Shown here piece after piece: positions 11,701-19,835 of a DNA stretch of 64,000 nucleotides. The notes beneath the pieces were generated by a model. It worked only from the letters and a program-made list of their open reading frames with translations, did not search any database and was not told the DNA's origin. Each line of letters starts with the position of its first letter. The first letter of the stretch is position 1. Source of the stretch: CAZJBS01 sp964544475 (GTDB lineage: Bacteria; CLD3; SB21); the NCBI GenBank assembly GCA_964544475.1, contig CAZJBS010000013.1:21913-85912 (forward strand), read 5' to 3'. A program made the position numbers and the translations under genes.

Positions 11701-14700
11701 CGGAAATGGTTTGTGTCCCGGTGCCGGCGCGATTGAATCGGATCGTCCCGGCTCGTGGGTTGAAGGTCCCCGAGTTGCTCCAGTTGCGGCCAATGACAAC
11801 CGCGCGGTTGCCGGCCGTGACATCCAGTGTTCCGGCGGTGAGAGTGAAGTCGTTGGAAACACGCAAAGAATCGTTCAACTGATACGTCGCACCCGACGCG
11901 TTCAGGATGAGATCATAGAAAGTGCCCCGCGCACCCGTTCCTGAGGTAATGGTTTTTGTCCCGCTGCCATTCATAACAACCGCGGAAGAAGCGGCGTTGT
12001 GAGTTCCCGAATTCGACCAGTTCCCGGATATGTCGATGGTGTCTGTGGCTGTCGTCTGTGTCAGCGTACAGCTCGAACCGATATTGAGGTCGCCTGTGAT
12101 GGTCAGTTCGTAACCATTGATCACCAGTGAAATAGGATTGCCTCCGCCTGTGCTCATGACCAGATTTCCGCAGGCGGCATTGGCCGTGTTGATATCGATG
12201 GTGATGGTCGGCGCATAATTCGTGTGATCGAGGATCACGTAGTCCCCCGCACCCGGAACCGTGTTACCGCTCCAGTTCAGACCGGTATGCCAGTCGTCGG
12301 TGCCCGCCCCGCGATCCCAGGTAATGCCGTTGGGGAATACCCACGTTATGAATCCACTACCCGTTTCATTGTCAAACGATTCACCGGCAAGATTACCCGT
12401 CGCATCCTGGATGACAATATCGTTGGAGCCGCCCCAGCTGATATTGAAATCCGCTCCGGAATTCAACACGAGTCCCTTGATGGTATCCGTCGAAGTCCAG
12501 GAAATGGACGTCAAGTTCAGATAGTTCGACCCGACCGATCCGTCCTGGTGATTGGAGAACGTGCCGTTGGAAAAGTTGTTGGTCGCATCGACCGTTCCGC
12601 CGGATATCGTGATGCCGGTGGTTCTCAGATAATCAAAGACATAATTTTTCGCGTGGAAGGTGCCGGACGTTTGCGTAATGGTAATGCCGCCTGCCGCTCC
12701 CGAACGCGTAACCGTGGCGGCCGAAGCGGATGTCCCGACGATACGAACGGTTCCACCGGCGTTCAATATGGCCATGTTTTGGGCGATCTGGAGACGCGCG
12801 GCGGAATCGACCTCAAGGGTACCGCCGGTCAGAATGATCGAGTCCGCAACAGTCAAAGTCTTGCCGTTCAGATCCAGCGTGCCGGCCGTGATGCGTATGG
12901 CCTGAACTCCGGCCACGGCGTAGGTCGACGTGACTGTACCGCTGAGTTTGTAGGTGGCTCCCGCATTGAAAACGACAGGGCCAAGGATATTGGACGCGTT
13001 GGTGCGGATGCTGTCCGTACCCGATGCACCGTCAAACGTCAGCGTACTGTTCGCGTTGTGAGTAAACGTTCCGTTGTTGATGAAAGAATGGCCGACCGTC
13101 AGATTGTTCGTGCCGGTGGCGAACGTCCCCTGTACGATCGTAAAATTCGAGTCCACATCCATGCGGTAAGTCGACAATGTCGCCGTGCCCGCGGTTTTGT
13201 TGATATCGACCAGATAGAAATTCTTGTTGACCGTATTGGTGCCGTCGTCGCCGGTTAGAATGGTATTGGCTCCCGTGCCGCTGAAGGTCACCTTGCCTGA
13301 TCTCGCTTCAAATACGCCGGTATTGGTACCGACATTGTTCGTCCAGTTGGTGCCAACGACTATGGAATAATTATTCGTACTGACGTCGAGCGTGACGCCA
13401 TCGTTGATGGTGACTGCGCTGGTGAGCGTAATATTTCCTGCGAGAGTCTTGGTGCCCGTACCTCCGGCGACTAGGCTGCTAAAGGTGCTCGTTCCGATAG
13501 ATTGAGCCGCGCCATCGAACGTGACCGTGCCAGTGGAACTGAACGAACCGCTGTTTGTCCATGAACCCGCCACCGTATGGTTGACGTTGCCTCCCGCAAA
13601 TGTGGCACCGGGGCCTATGGAGACATCTCCATTGATATCCAATGCCGTCGCTTGAGTACCGCCAACGGTTACATCATCCGTTTGTTTGGTTGCCGCTCCT
13701 GTAAAGCTAACATTGTTGAAGACATTTCCGCCGGTGGGAAACACGGAAATTGTCTGAGTATTGGAACCTCCGAAATCGACCGTAGATCCTGTGACCGTGC
13801 AGACGGTCCCGGTACGCCGGGTCCAGTTACCGTCCACCCGGATAGTCACTGAGCTAATATCCAAGTCGGCTGAGTCCTGCACAAATGAAAGCGTTCCGAA
13901 GATGTGGGCGTCGGAATTGAATGTTACGGTGAAATCGCTCGTCAGGGTCACGTTTCCGAACTGGCTGGCCGACGAAGTGGTCACTGAGTGGCCTAACGGC
14001 CCGGGGCTGCCAAAGGACGTCGTTCCGGTGGTTTGTGTAAACACACCAGTCCCCGAATTGATGAAATCAGAACCGGAGCCGGTGAAGCTGATATTGTTGG
14101 TCGACGCAGAAACGGTCACGCCGTTCCCTATAGTCATATCGCCGGAAACAAACATAGCCCCGGAAATGGTCTTAGTGCCAGAACCTGAAAAAGTGACATT
14201 GTAGAAATTCGCCTGGCTGATGGTCTGAGACGTGCCATCGAAATTGATAAGGCCGACCGACTGAACCGTCGGCGCCCCAACGTCCGTCCAATTTCCGGCG
14301 ACCCTCGTTTCATTGCTTGCTGAACTGTCAAAGTAAACCAAAGTGGCCACGTTCTGAACAAAGGAGAAATTGCCATTGACATCAAGAATATTACCGGACC
14401 CCGGGAGTATCTTTCGCGTTGTACCCGTGCCGCCGCTTCGACCCAATTGAAGATTGCCGTACGTAATAGTATTACTGCTGCCGTCCCGCACGGCGATCAT
14501 CTGATCCGCTGGGGCGAGTCCAAAGTAGTAAACCGTGCTTGCTACGTTCAGCGAGGCGCTTGCAAATGTCGCCATGGAGTTGAACAAGGAGAGCGATCCG
14601 CGCGTATCGAGGATTACATTGGCTCCTAGCGAAAACACGCCGCCTGAACTGGTGATCTGGGTTGCCGGAAAACCGATGGTCAACGTATTGGCAGCGTCGC

Positions 14701-17206
14701 CACCCGCATTGGTGGCGGAGAAGTTGCCGGTCACCGTAAGCGCGTTCGTGTTGGACGTCAATGTCTTGATGCGCGCCGCCGTGGGTGCATCCAGCGTAAT
14801 ACTCAAATTATTGACGGTAAATGTCCCCGTGTTGACCGTAAGTGTCTGCGCAGCGTCAGGCGCGTCCAGCGTCACCGTTCCGGTTCCACCCGTATTGGCA
14901 ATCGTGGCCGTGCCGGTCAGGGTTATGCTACCTGCAAACGTATGGTCAAATCCGGCCAAATCCAAAGTGTTGTTGGCGGCCACCACGAGGTTGCCGTCCA
15001 CATTGAGACCAGCCAAAGCCGTTTTGATGCTGGCAGTTCCTTGAATGGTCAGGTTCTGGTAGGTGATGGACCCCCCGCCTGAGATATTGGCATCACCATT
15101 GATGTTGTAAATGATCGTGCTTCCCGTCCCAAAATTGTAGGTCGAAAACCCGGACGGAAAACCGCCGGACACGTTGATGGTTATTTGCGCCGTCGGCGTG
15201 CCGCTGTTCATGACAATACTCGCCGATCCTCCGTTCACGAGCTGGCCGGACGTTTGAATGAGCAGGATCGTGTTGTTGGCTATCGTGATGGAGTTGTTGA
15301 TGGTTACAAAATTTCCGGCCGTCAAAGTCTTCGTAACCTGCCCGCCCGACGTGGCCGTCGACAGATCATAGAATTCCAGAGTGGTTCCCGACAGCGTTTG
15401 CGCGCCGCCGTCCAGAGTCACCGAGCTGCTTCCGCTGAAAGTACCATTGCAGGTCCACGCGCCGGCCGCCGTATGACTGAACGTGCTGCCATTAACGATA
15501 GCGGGGCTGTTGATCGTCACCGCGCCGTTGAAATCCCACGCACCTGTGGCTGTCTTGGTGCCGGCGTTCGAGAAGGCCACATTGAAAAAGGAACTGGCCG
15601 AGATACTCTGCGGACTGCCTGAATAGAAAGATACCAATCCAAGTGTTGCGGCAAACGTGCCGCCTGTCGCGTCCCAGTTACCTCTGACAAACAGGGAGCA
15701 GGCGGTCGTGACCGAAATGGTCGTCGCATTCGAAATCGTCAGATTGCCATAGATCGAGTCTCCGCGGGCGCTGGTTCCAGCCAGAGTCACTGCGCCGCCA
15801 CCACTGAAGGTTACGTTATTGAAAGCGGCCGAGTCGTAGATGGTCTGCGCCGATCCGTTGAAATTGATCGTACCCGAGCTTGTCATCATACCGGTACTAT
15901 TTTCATTCCAGTCACCGGCGACAAGATGTGTGAACGCCCCGGCATCGAAAATCGACCCGGCGTTGATCGTCACGGTGCCGGCAATGGTGAGTGCACCGGC
16001 AGCGGTCTTTGATCCGGCGCCCGTCAGGGTCAGGTTGTTGTAGCTGGGGGACACGACGGTCACCGACTGGTTGGTTCCATTATATTCCACCGTCCCGCCC
16101 GAAAGCGTCGTGGTCTCGAATGAGGACGGGAAACTGTTGGTGCCTCCGATTTGGAGCACGGATGAACTGGTCATCGTCAGCGTATTCGTTCCTGTCGCCG
16201 TGATCGTATTAGATCCGAGCGTCAGCGTGCCCGCCGACATGACCAGATTGCCATTCAGACTCAGGTTGCCTCCGGCCGTCTTGATGCCGCTGGCCGTGAT
16301 GCGCAGATTTTCATAGGTCGGTGTGTTGCCCACCGTTTGCGTTGTTCCGGCATATTCCACGTTGGAACCGCTGCCAAAACTGAGATTGTCAAACGTCGTC
16401 GGAAATCCATTCGTGCCTTCGATCCGCAGGGTGGCCGCATTTGAAATGGTCAACCGGTCATTCGCGCCGCCATTACCAGCCAGCGTAAACGTACCCGTCG
16501 CCAAAACACCCGTCGAAATTCTCAACGTATCATTGACGTTCACGTTGGCGCCCATGGTCGCCGTCGTCGTGGATCCCGACTTGCTGATCACCAGCCTGCC
16601 AAATGTCGTGGCCGTTGTAATGCTCGTAGCCGATCCCGACAAGGTCACGACACTTGTGGATGGCGTGAATCCCAAGGCTGGCACGCTCCAGTCTCCTGAG
16701 ATATTGATGCTGGCTGATCCGCTGGCTGTGAGCGTCGACACGCTGATCAAACCCGCCGTCAGGATCCCGGTGCTGATGCTCACGGTTCCGGTGCCTGTCA
16801 CGGCATTGCTGCCGGCATCAAGTTGGTTGGCATTCACATCCAAAATAGACACGCCATTGATAGTGACCGTTCCGGTGAAGGTGGCATCTTTGCTCAGAGT
16901 CACCGTCGGATCATTCGTCCCGCCGACCGTGAATGCCGCGCATCCGATCGACCCATCCAATGTCGGTCCCGATCCCACATCTATGGTGGCATTGTCGGTC
17001 GCATCGGGATAACCGTTGCTGCCATCATCCACTCCGGAAGACAGACTCCAGTTCCCGGCGTCTTCCCAGGTGGTGTTGTCACCGCCGCCAGTCCAGTCAA
17101 AGTCTCCGGCGTAAGATTGAATCGTGGTGATCGTCAAAAAGAAGAGGACTCCCAGTATCGTCGACGACATGGGAACGCGTTGCTGAAACCGTAACATCTG
17201 CTGCAT
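2729..17206 (-). CDS. Giant secreted repeat protein with type A T9SS sorting domain
   Basis: A 4825-residue Thr/Ser/Asn/Gly-rich protein with no internal stop. The start is placed at the ATG at 17206, which has AGGAG 10 bases upstream; an in-frame ATG at 17224 is six codons earlier but would contain this AGGAG. A signal peptide ends near SYA-GDFDW. The body has five modules, each opened by a Trp box (W-x-G-x-x-x-x-x-W-x-x-x-x-N-W) near residues 40, 1630, 2760, 3530 and 3970. Short beta-strand repeats follow (G-x-V-x-F-x-G-x-x-Q-x-I, then G-x-K-x-x-x-x), and each module closes with an EY/DY segment and a GTFSNG-like motif. The C-terminus has an LPVELAFFDA Fn3-like domain, then RQNFPNPFNPSTTI and a final RKMTIVK. 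The fold is probably a beta-helix or solenoid exported by T9SS and anchored at the surface. A role in adhesion or S-layer-like coating is inferred only. Confidence 0.88.
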   Translation of the reverse strand: MQQMLRFQQRVPMSSTILGVLFFLTITTIQSYAGDFDWTGGGDNTTWEDAGNWSLSSGVDDGSNGYPDATDNATIDVGSGPTLDGSIGCAAFTVGGTNDPTVTLSKDATFTGTVTINGVSILDVNANQLDAGSNAVTGTGTVSISTGILTAGLISVSTLTASGSASINISGDWSVPALGFTPSTSVVTLSGSATSITTATTFGRLVISKSGSTTTATMGANVNVNDTLRISTGVLATGTFTLAGNGGANDRLTISNAATLRIEGTNGFPTTFDNLSFGSGSNVEYAGTTQTVGNTPTYENLRITASGIKTAGGNLSLNGNLVMSAGTLTLGSNTITATGTNTLTMTSSSVLQIGGTNSFPSSFETTTLSGGTVEYNGTNQSVTVVSPSYNNLTLTGAGSKTAAGALTIAGTVTINAGSIFDAGAFTHLVAGDWNENSTGMMTSSGTINFNGSAQTIYDSAAFNNVTFSGGGAVTLAGTSARGDSIYGNLTISNATTISVTTACSLFVRGNWDATGGTFAATLGLVSFYSGSPQSISASSFFNVAFSNAGTKTATGAWDFNGAVTINSPAIVNGSTFSHTAAGAWTCNGTFSGSSSVTLDGGAQTLSGTTLEFYDLSTATSGGQVTKTLTAGNFVTINNSITIANNTILLIQTSGQLVNGGSASIVMNSGTPTAQITINVSGGFPSGFSTYNFGTGSTIIYNINGDANISGGGSITYQNLTIQGTASIKTALAGLNVDGNLVVAANNTLDLAGFDHTFAGSITLTGTATIANTGGTGTVTLDAPDAAQTLTVNTGTFTVNNLSITLDAPTAARIKTLTSNTNALTVTGNFSATNAGGDAANTLTIGFPATQITSSGGVFSLGANVILDTRGSLSLFNSMATFASASLNVASTVYYFGLAPADQMIAVRDGSSNTITYGNLQLGRSGGTGTTRKILPGSGNILDVNGNFSFVQNVATLVYFDSSASNETRVAGNWTDVGAPTVQSVGLINFDGTSQTISQANFYNVTFSGSGTKTISGAMFVSGDMTIGNGVTVSASTNNISFTGSGSDFINSGTGVFTQTTGTTSFGSPGPLGHSVTTSSASQFGNVTLTSDFTVTFNSDAHIFGTLSFVQDSADLDISSVTIRVDGNWTRRTGTVCTVTGSTVDFGGSNTQTISVFPTGGNVFNNVSFTGAATKQTDDVTVGGTQATALDINGDVSIGPGATFAGGNVNHTVAGSWTNSGSFSSTGTVTFDGAAQSIGTSTFSSLVAGGTGTKTLAGNITLTSAVTINDGVTLDVSTNNYSIVVGTNWTNNVGTNTGVFEARSGKVTFSGTGANTILTGDDGTNTVNKNFYLVDINKTAGTATLSTYRMDVDSNFTIVQGTFATGTNNLTVGHSFINNGTFTHNANSTLTFDGASGTDSIRTNASNILGPVVFNAGATYKLSGTVTSTYAVAGVQAIRITAGTLDLNGKTLTVADSIILTGGTLEVDSAARLQIAQNMAILNAGGTVRIVGTSASAATVTRSGAAGGITITQTSGTFHAKNYVFDYLRTTGITISGGTVDATNNFSNGTFSNHQDGSVGSNYLNLTSISWTSTDTIKGLVLNSGADFNISWGGSNDIVIQDATGNLAGESFDNETGSGFITWVFPNGITWDRGAGTDDWHTGLNWSGNTVPGAGDYVILDHTNYAPTITIDINTANAACGNLVMSTGGGNPISLVINGYELTITGDLNIGSSCTLTQTTATDTIDISGNWSNSGTHNAASSAVVMNGSGTKTITSGTGARGTFYDLILNASGATYQLNDSLRVSNDFTLTAGTLDVTAGNRAVVIGRNWSNSGTFNPRAGTIRFNRAGTGTQTISGGPFWDVVMDNPGGSGTATKQITSNLDIDRSVVLNSGTVMDGGTNTIYLGSAITANTTVFTNNASATAFQQTGAGTLIIDNVANRADFPGGSALTAFNNLTISGAGTKRQVATDSVNGDLTVASGSGAFDLQTFSVLTRSATKTFTVNGNATLTIGGANSFPANFATVSLNSGSTVSYNAATDQNIAAVTYGNLSLSGGTNKVALGHIGVAGTLTVTTAGTNFNMYGFDLSVTGLTGATNDMNFAASTVFTPGSGTVTHNGDAWNIDAQITAFNNLILGGSGAKTLTADLTINGNLTVNSGVTLAMATFQINGTGSKTFTMSGSSTLTSSIAAPDSAFPKSFGTNTLSPTSTVSLNVASNQIIKSAGVTYGNLTLTSGTASDKTANGPLNIAGNLNVANATTTFYGGPYSHTVGGNWTMTGNYFSTGTVTFNGTTQSITYNGADTLYFHNLAFSGSGTKTLGDGNDVVDLNGNMTINNGTTVNTGRNIAVAGDWSNSGSFTATAGTITFDGTTQSINAGTGSSFNNVAFTNGGPKTFVTNGADVNGTFTITGVTVDMGTLTHNLGGTVTNTGGTWTTTNARLIFDGAGQTITSSAMLIAKSITCSGTGTKTMGQDWSIDSLTIANGVTLNSTAVSPNYDITLTGSWLNNGTFTTANDTVFFESNNASAQTIYHPTSGTANSNFNVVMFNTTQTSARRYSLTTPSTTMRGAITIGSGAMLDLNSNILIAGNGSTHTVSGILEVDANANLRFNNTAGNSTLNVNSGGILSLSGSGGSSVATLTRSAGANRTAVTINGILKAQYYLAEYITDAGFNITTSATLDADSNLSNGTWSNLNTATGSSRIYLVLDANATGIDTIRNMTFNFSGTPTAGTHFNVVRTGGGGTVGTFVFAGTIDGNLNGLTSSADVNTYESDPDAEVRWPINNTATWTGNVDRDWNVAGNWNTSLVPDANTDAIIPSVVAGSGNAPKITTADAQCRNLTITDGNLTIENGYDLNAVGDISIGSTGAGVLAVSSASSEITVGGSWTRGASGVYTHGSGRVTFTATTGTKTITPLTSAFSTVVINGSGAFSISGASITVNDTLRITGGAVTMTSAGQTLNLAGHFVLHDGASFNDTSTTGRLFLNGSNQSVTGGVFYRVWAAGSGTKTFNGSVRINDTLRVFSTLLASSGAVLDMNGPVTIHSGGTFDDGGQSHTFAGNLWTQNGTYTGTGTVTLDGAAQTINTATFNNLVVAGTGTKTLAGNITITGNLTVNSTLDMGSGSGFSITGSGTNTLIMGAASTLTTRGPFPASFESFTVDATSTTNYSGTSPQTVGSATYGNLVLNSNAAKTLGGDITVLGNFNMSTGSLDVSASNYTIYVAGNWTNSGGAVFTPGAGEVIFNGSGTQTLNTGGTGTGKKFYKLGVDKTAGSANLAAAVDVDNNLSIYQGTFANAGLDINIGGNLITTGTFTITGGASTVTFDGASASLSITSNNTQFQNIIVNAPGSTISLQDGFTVLNDFTVTSGTFNGNGQLVNFGNGIGDVLLIDGIYNVGPGGTLAIGAAATVTVNSGGNIRVVGTSGNIATVTRNLLGGAGTYGFQVNGTIHALNYAFEYMNASGIQINDIATIDADSNFSSGTFTNGAAGGTLLRIETSQTMTIANISFPLNPGGGAKNVTKTSTSSGVVTFDPYTGSFGGAAFENDAFDLLNWPVPVSLTWDGSVNTDWFNKNNWTVSSGPDTIPYAATDVVIASATNQPVITSPYATCNGLTINNGATVTITTSVAGDTDLIVNGNLTINGTLTVTGTNDVIHAAGDWTKAGAGTFNNGGSTVYLTATSGTKIINNGTAAFYNLSTLGAGVFRLGANTTVANNVTIAAGNLDVSGSNFTLNVGGNWANTGGTFTPRAGTVTFDATGAVTRTINAGTSSFFSLSFNGGASTIFQLATNNLTTTGNTSILAGTLDLNGLSFNHGDGTGDGITVTGTLTVDANASLRMSANATLTVNSGGRLELVGSSDVALATLTRQSSGTYSLVVSSGGTMAAQYYLFEYMDANGIQVTSGALVDGTNDFRNGTFSNGAGGGRYWLMEGEFSDAASHTLPGVTFNSGPSVNVSRTDGALVDTITFEDPSGSLGNYSFEDDILPASASDGLLKWTSTATLYTWVGSNSTDWNDPLNWDVLAVPSNAATHDVIIPNVTNDPVLSSGSDGVCRNLTIQSGGLLTIQNGLHLTINNNFDNSGTLTVAGGSASNITVGNVWTNGGTFNSGSSTVIMTAASGTKTITLGAGSFNHLNLNGGATFQPSGAIDVNGNFTISAGTFDVTASSYQMNVAGDWTNSGTFTSRSGTVIFDGTGAQNINSGGTGVGQQFYNFRILKTSGTATLTANLDVNNDFTLSTGTLSNGTSTMNIGGNWNNTGATFTAGAGLVTFDGTGTKTLTPNNQPFESLTINKTGGGQVTLNASVTVNGNLTVTAGTLFANNRTIAFGDNAADAVSLTGTLNMDAGSILQLFGGTTATVNSGGALRAVGTSTSSLATISRRTSGNYSITVNGTIHARFATIEYTGGNGITVTSTGTIDGTNNFSDVTFQNGAGTAYLTLQNAQTFAPTGTRFDSSAASRTTYNATHTGTGQVTFANYTGTMSGVRYEGPDGSAMFTNPFGRVRWNFDQTQSVPSSTTARFGNDVVITSGAANLGNTTVALVGDTLDYFDESGKNRTSKTVARYYTMLPTNTGTVSTIRLYYGDFEIGNEAEASMNVWQLRAGTFTLITPSVRDVVNNYVEVSSYAFSAGVRDTIILSDATDEVSLPVELAFFDAKSQDGRMILEWRTESELNNLAWVIEKKEISPFELEAVTSGDLSIDEATGEFTLVADLRGQGTKSSATDYKYVDDDVKAGVSYAYRLADISLSGARTYHEPVIQTVELPKHFALRQNFPNPFNPSTTIRYELPVQAKVTIRIYNILGQEVFTLVDKTMEAGFHETLWKGQNTVNHAVASGVYIYRITAQAVNGKERFAQTRKMTIVK

Positions 17207-17648
17207 GATGTCTGAACTCCTCATATGGGTTTTTTGCTTCCATTTCTATTTCAAAAGAATATTTTTTCATCCTCGTTGCTTTGTTCATCTGAACAAGTTT
17301 CCTCGCCACACAGCAATCCGAAAACCACTGCGTTTCAGGTGTCTAAGCGTGTGTCAATAAGCAAGGAACTTAAAGGAAGTTTACTGATACTTTATACTTA
17401 CCTGTCATACATTCGGTCAATAAAAATAGCTATTTCAGGCCAATCGGCCAAACTTGACACGGCAATTAGTATACCGTTCCTAATGGCACGATACAAAATC
17501 AATTTCTGTAAGCAAAGTTATTTAAAAATAGGGAATTAGGGGGCGGATTGTCAACAAGTATTTTCTTTTTCGAGGTGGGAGGAGAGGATATGTCAAAGGA
17601 TTGACAAAATATCACGATGCAGTTGTTTCAACACCAAACAGAGTCCAT
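17207..17648. other. AT-rich intergenic region upstream of the giant gene
   Basis: No convincing gene. It is markedly AT-rich and contains a possible minus-strand promoter (17391-17420), a perfect inverted repeat TTGTTCA-TC-TGAACAA at 17281-17296 about 75 bases upstream of the giant gene, and a small inverted repeat TGTCAA-AGGA-TTGACA at 17591-17606 just 3' of feoB. I see no strong terminator for feoB. Confidence 0.5.
17391..17420 (-). promoter_or_regulatory. Candidate promoter of the giant secreted protein gene
   Basis: On the minus strand TTGACC (17420-17415) and TATAAA (17396-17391) are 18 bases apart, giving a leader of about 180 bases before the ATG at 17206. The match is good but the region is AT-rich, so a chance match is possible. 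Confidence 0.4.
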
Positions 17649-19835
17649 TCACAGAAAGTAGGAGCCAATCAGGGCCACGGCAAAACAAACAAGGCCTGCA
17701 ATGGCAAGCGGCATGACGTTGGACAGCACGGTCCACTTGATGTTCCTGGTCTCCTTCCATATGGTCATCGTTGTCGTACTGCATGGATAGTGGAGCAATG
17801 AGAATAACATCAGGCAAATCGCCGTAAGGACGGTCCACCCGTTTTGCAGAAAGAGCGTCTTGAGTTCAAAATCGCTGTCCAGTTCGGTCATCTGACCGGC
17901 GGCCATATACCCCATGATGATCGTCGGAACCACGATTTCATTGGCTGGAATAGCGATAATGTAAGCCAGTAATATGACCCCATCCAGGCCGATATGACGG
18001 CCAGCCGGATCCAGGAAGGATGTGAGGTGAGCGAACAGAGTCCGGTCCGCGACAGACACGTTGGCCAGAATCCAGCAAACCCCGCCGGCCGGGGCGGCCA
18101 TCACAATGGCCCGCCAAAGAACCAACAAAGTGCGATCGATCAGGGAAGTATATAATATCCTCAAAAATTGTGGTCGACGGTACGGAGGCAATTCGATTTG
18201 AAAAAACGACGATTCACCTTTCAAAGAAGTATGGGAACTCAGGAACTTCGAAACCAGCAGAGTAACGATTACACCCAATACGGTGACGCCGACCACCGTG
18301 GTCGCCGCAGCCACCGAAGCCACCGCCGGAGGAAACGCGGCGGCGACAAAAAGCGATGCGAGCATGATCAGCGTGGGCCAGCGGCCATTACACGGAACAA
18401 AGTTATTGGTTACAATGGCCATCAATCGCTCCCTCGGTGAATCGATGATCCGTGTGGCGATGACACCCGCCGCGTTGCATCCAAAGCCCATACCCATTGA
18501 CAACGCTTGTTTCCCGTGGGCGCCCGACCATTTGAAAAGCCGGTCAAGATTGAAAGCCACCCTGGGCAGATATCCGAAATCCTCAAGGAAAGTGAAAATT
18601 GGAAAAAAAATCGCCATGGGCGGCAGCATCACCGACACGACCCACGCCAGGCCGCGGTACATGCCATGAACCAGAAATCCGGTCAGCCACCAAGGCGCAT
18701 GAAGCCACTGAAACAGGGCGTCCAGTTCATCTTCAATCAGGAACAGACCATCCGCCAATAACCGCGATGGGATATTCGCGCCCTCAATGGTCAAATAAAA
18801 AATCACACCCAACAACAAAACCATGGCTGGCAGTCCCCATGCCCGGGACGTCAACAAACGGTCGAGGCTATTCTCCCAGAAACGATCCAGTCCCTTTTTC
18901 GTTATGGCCCGACCAGCCAGGCGGCGCGCATCCGCAAACAGCGACTCCACAAACCGGTCATGAAGGAATCCCTGCACCGCAAGCCGCTCGGTTCTCGACG
19001 ATTCCAGCAACGTCTGTACGGATGCCGGGTGAGCGGCCGGGCCGGAATGGCCCGCCACCGGAGGATCGTCGTGCACGTATTTCATGAAATCACCGCTCTC
19101 CAGGGCCAGCGCGATGCTCTCATCGCCGTCCAGAAGACGCAACGCCACCCAATACGCGTTTGGGATGTCCGGATACGCCGCCTTCAACAAACCCACGACG
19201 CGTTCCAGGGATTCATGAATTTCGATCGGATAGTGGAGCGCAAACGGTTTGGAATGCCATTCACCTTCGACCACGCCATCGATGGCTTTTTTCAGTTCAT
19301 CCAATCCCACGTCGGATCGGGCGGCGGTGAGGACGACCGGTATACCCAGGTCGCGCTGGAGAATTTCGCGGTCAATGGCGATTGATTTTTTTTCCGCCTC
19401 GTCGATGAGGTTGACGCACAGGATCACGCGGGACGTGATCTGCATGATCTGCAAAGCCAGGTTGAGATTGCGCTCCAGGTTGGTGGCGTCTGCCACGACA
19501 ACCGTGACATCGGGCCGGCCAAATAACAGAAAGTTGCGGGCGATCTCTTCATCGGTCGATGTGGACAATAACGAGTACGTGCCCGGAAGGTCCACAATCC
19601 GATACGGCCTGTTCCCGGAACGAAACCGGCCTTCCATGCGCTGAACGGTTTTGCCGGGCCAGTTTCCGGTGTGTTGACGCAAACCCGTCAGGGCGTTAAA
19701 CACGGTGCTTTTGCCGGTGTTGGGGTTTCCGGCCAGGGCGATCACGTGCTCACGGGGAACCCTTGCCAGATTGATCTGCAGGCGCTCCGAACTTTGTTGG
19801 TCGTTCGAAGGCGTGGGGACCGTTGCGGTCGTCAT
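17649..19835 (-). CDS. feoB: Ferrous iron transport protein B
   Basis: A 728-residue inner-membrane Fe(II) importer with an N-terminal G domain and a C-terminal permease. G1 is GNPNTGKST at 36-44, the switch region has GNWPGKTV at 57-64, G3 is DLPG at 82-85, and CVNLID near 139 takes the place of the usual G4. The membrane half begins near 330 and includes two Gate-type regions; the segment GFGCNAAGV carries the conserved cysteine of the first gate. The length is normal for the family. The start overlaps the feoA stop by ATGA, showing translational coupling. It is the last gene of the dtxR-feoA-feoB operon and is expected to be repressed by DtxR with iron. Confidence 0.97.
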   Translation of the reverse strand: MTTATVPTPSNDQQSSERLQINLARVPREHVIALAGNPNTGKSTVFNALTGLRQHTGNWPGKTVQRMEGRFRSGNRPYRIVDLPGTYSLLSTSTDEEIARNFLLFGRPDVTVVVADATNLERNLNLALQIMQITSRVILCVNLIDEAEKKSIAIDREILQRDLGIPVVLTAARSDVGLDELKKAIDGVVEGEWHSKPFALHYPIEIHESLERVVGLLKAAYPDIPNAYWVALRLLDGDESIALALESGDFMKYVHDDPPVAGHSGPAAHPASVQTLLESSRTERLAVQGFLHDRFVESLFADARRLAGRAITKKGLDRFWENSLDRLLTSRAWGLPAMVLLLGVIFYLTIEGANIPSRLLADGLFLIEDELDALFQWLHAPWWLTGFLVHGMYRGLAWVVSVMLPPMAIFFPIFTFLEDFGYLPRVAFNLDRLFKWSGAHGKQALSMGMGFGCNAAGVIATRIIDSPRERLMAIVTNNFVPCNGRWPTLIMLASLFVAAAFPPAVASVAAATTVVGVTVLGVIVTLLVSKFLSSHTSLKGESSFFQIELPPYRRPQFLRILYTSLIDRTLLVLWRAIVMAAPAGGVCWILANVSVADRTLFAHLTSFLDPAGRHIGLDGVILLAYIIAIPANEIVVPTIIMGYMAAGQMTELDSDFELKTLFLQNGWTVLTAICLMLFSLLHYPCSTTTMTIWKETRNIKWTVLSNVMPLAIAGLVCFAVALIGSYFL

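Noticed and set aside
6902..13258. Long plus-strand open frames (up to about 490 codons) opposite the giant secreted protein gene
   Set aside because: Their products are Arg/Gly/His-rich with no domain and arise from the third-position bias and repeats of the minus-strand gene; they lack ribosome sites and change frame at repeat boundaries.
17225..17539. 104-codon plus-strand frame between feoB and the giant gene
   Set aside because: AT-rich, Ser/Lys/Ile-biased product with no domain; the region reads better as a promoter region.
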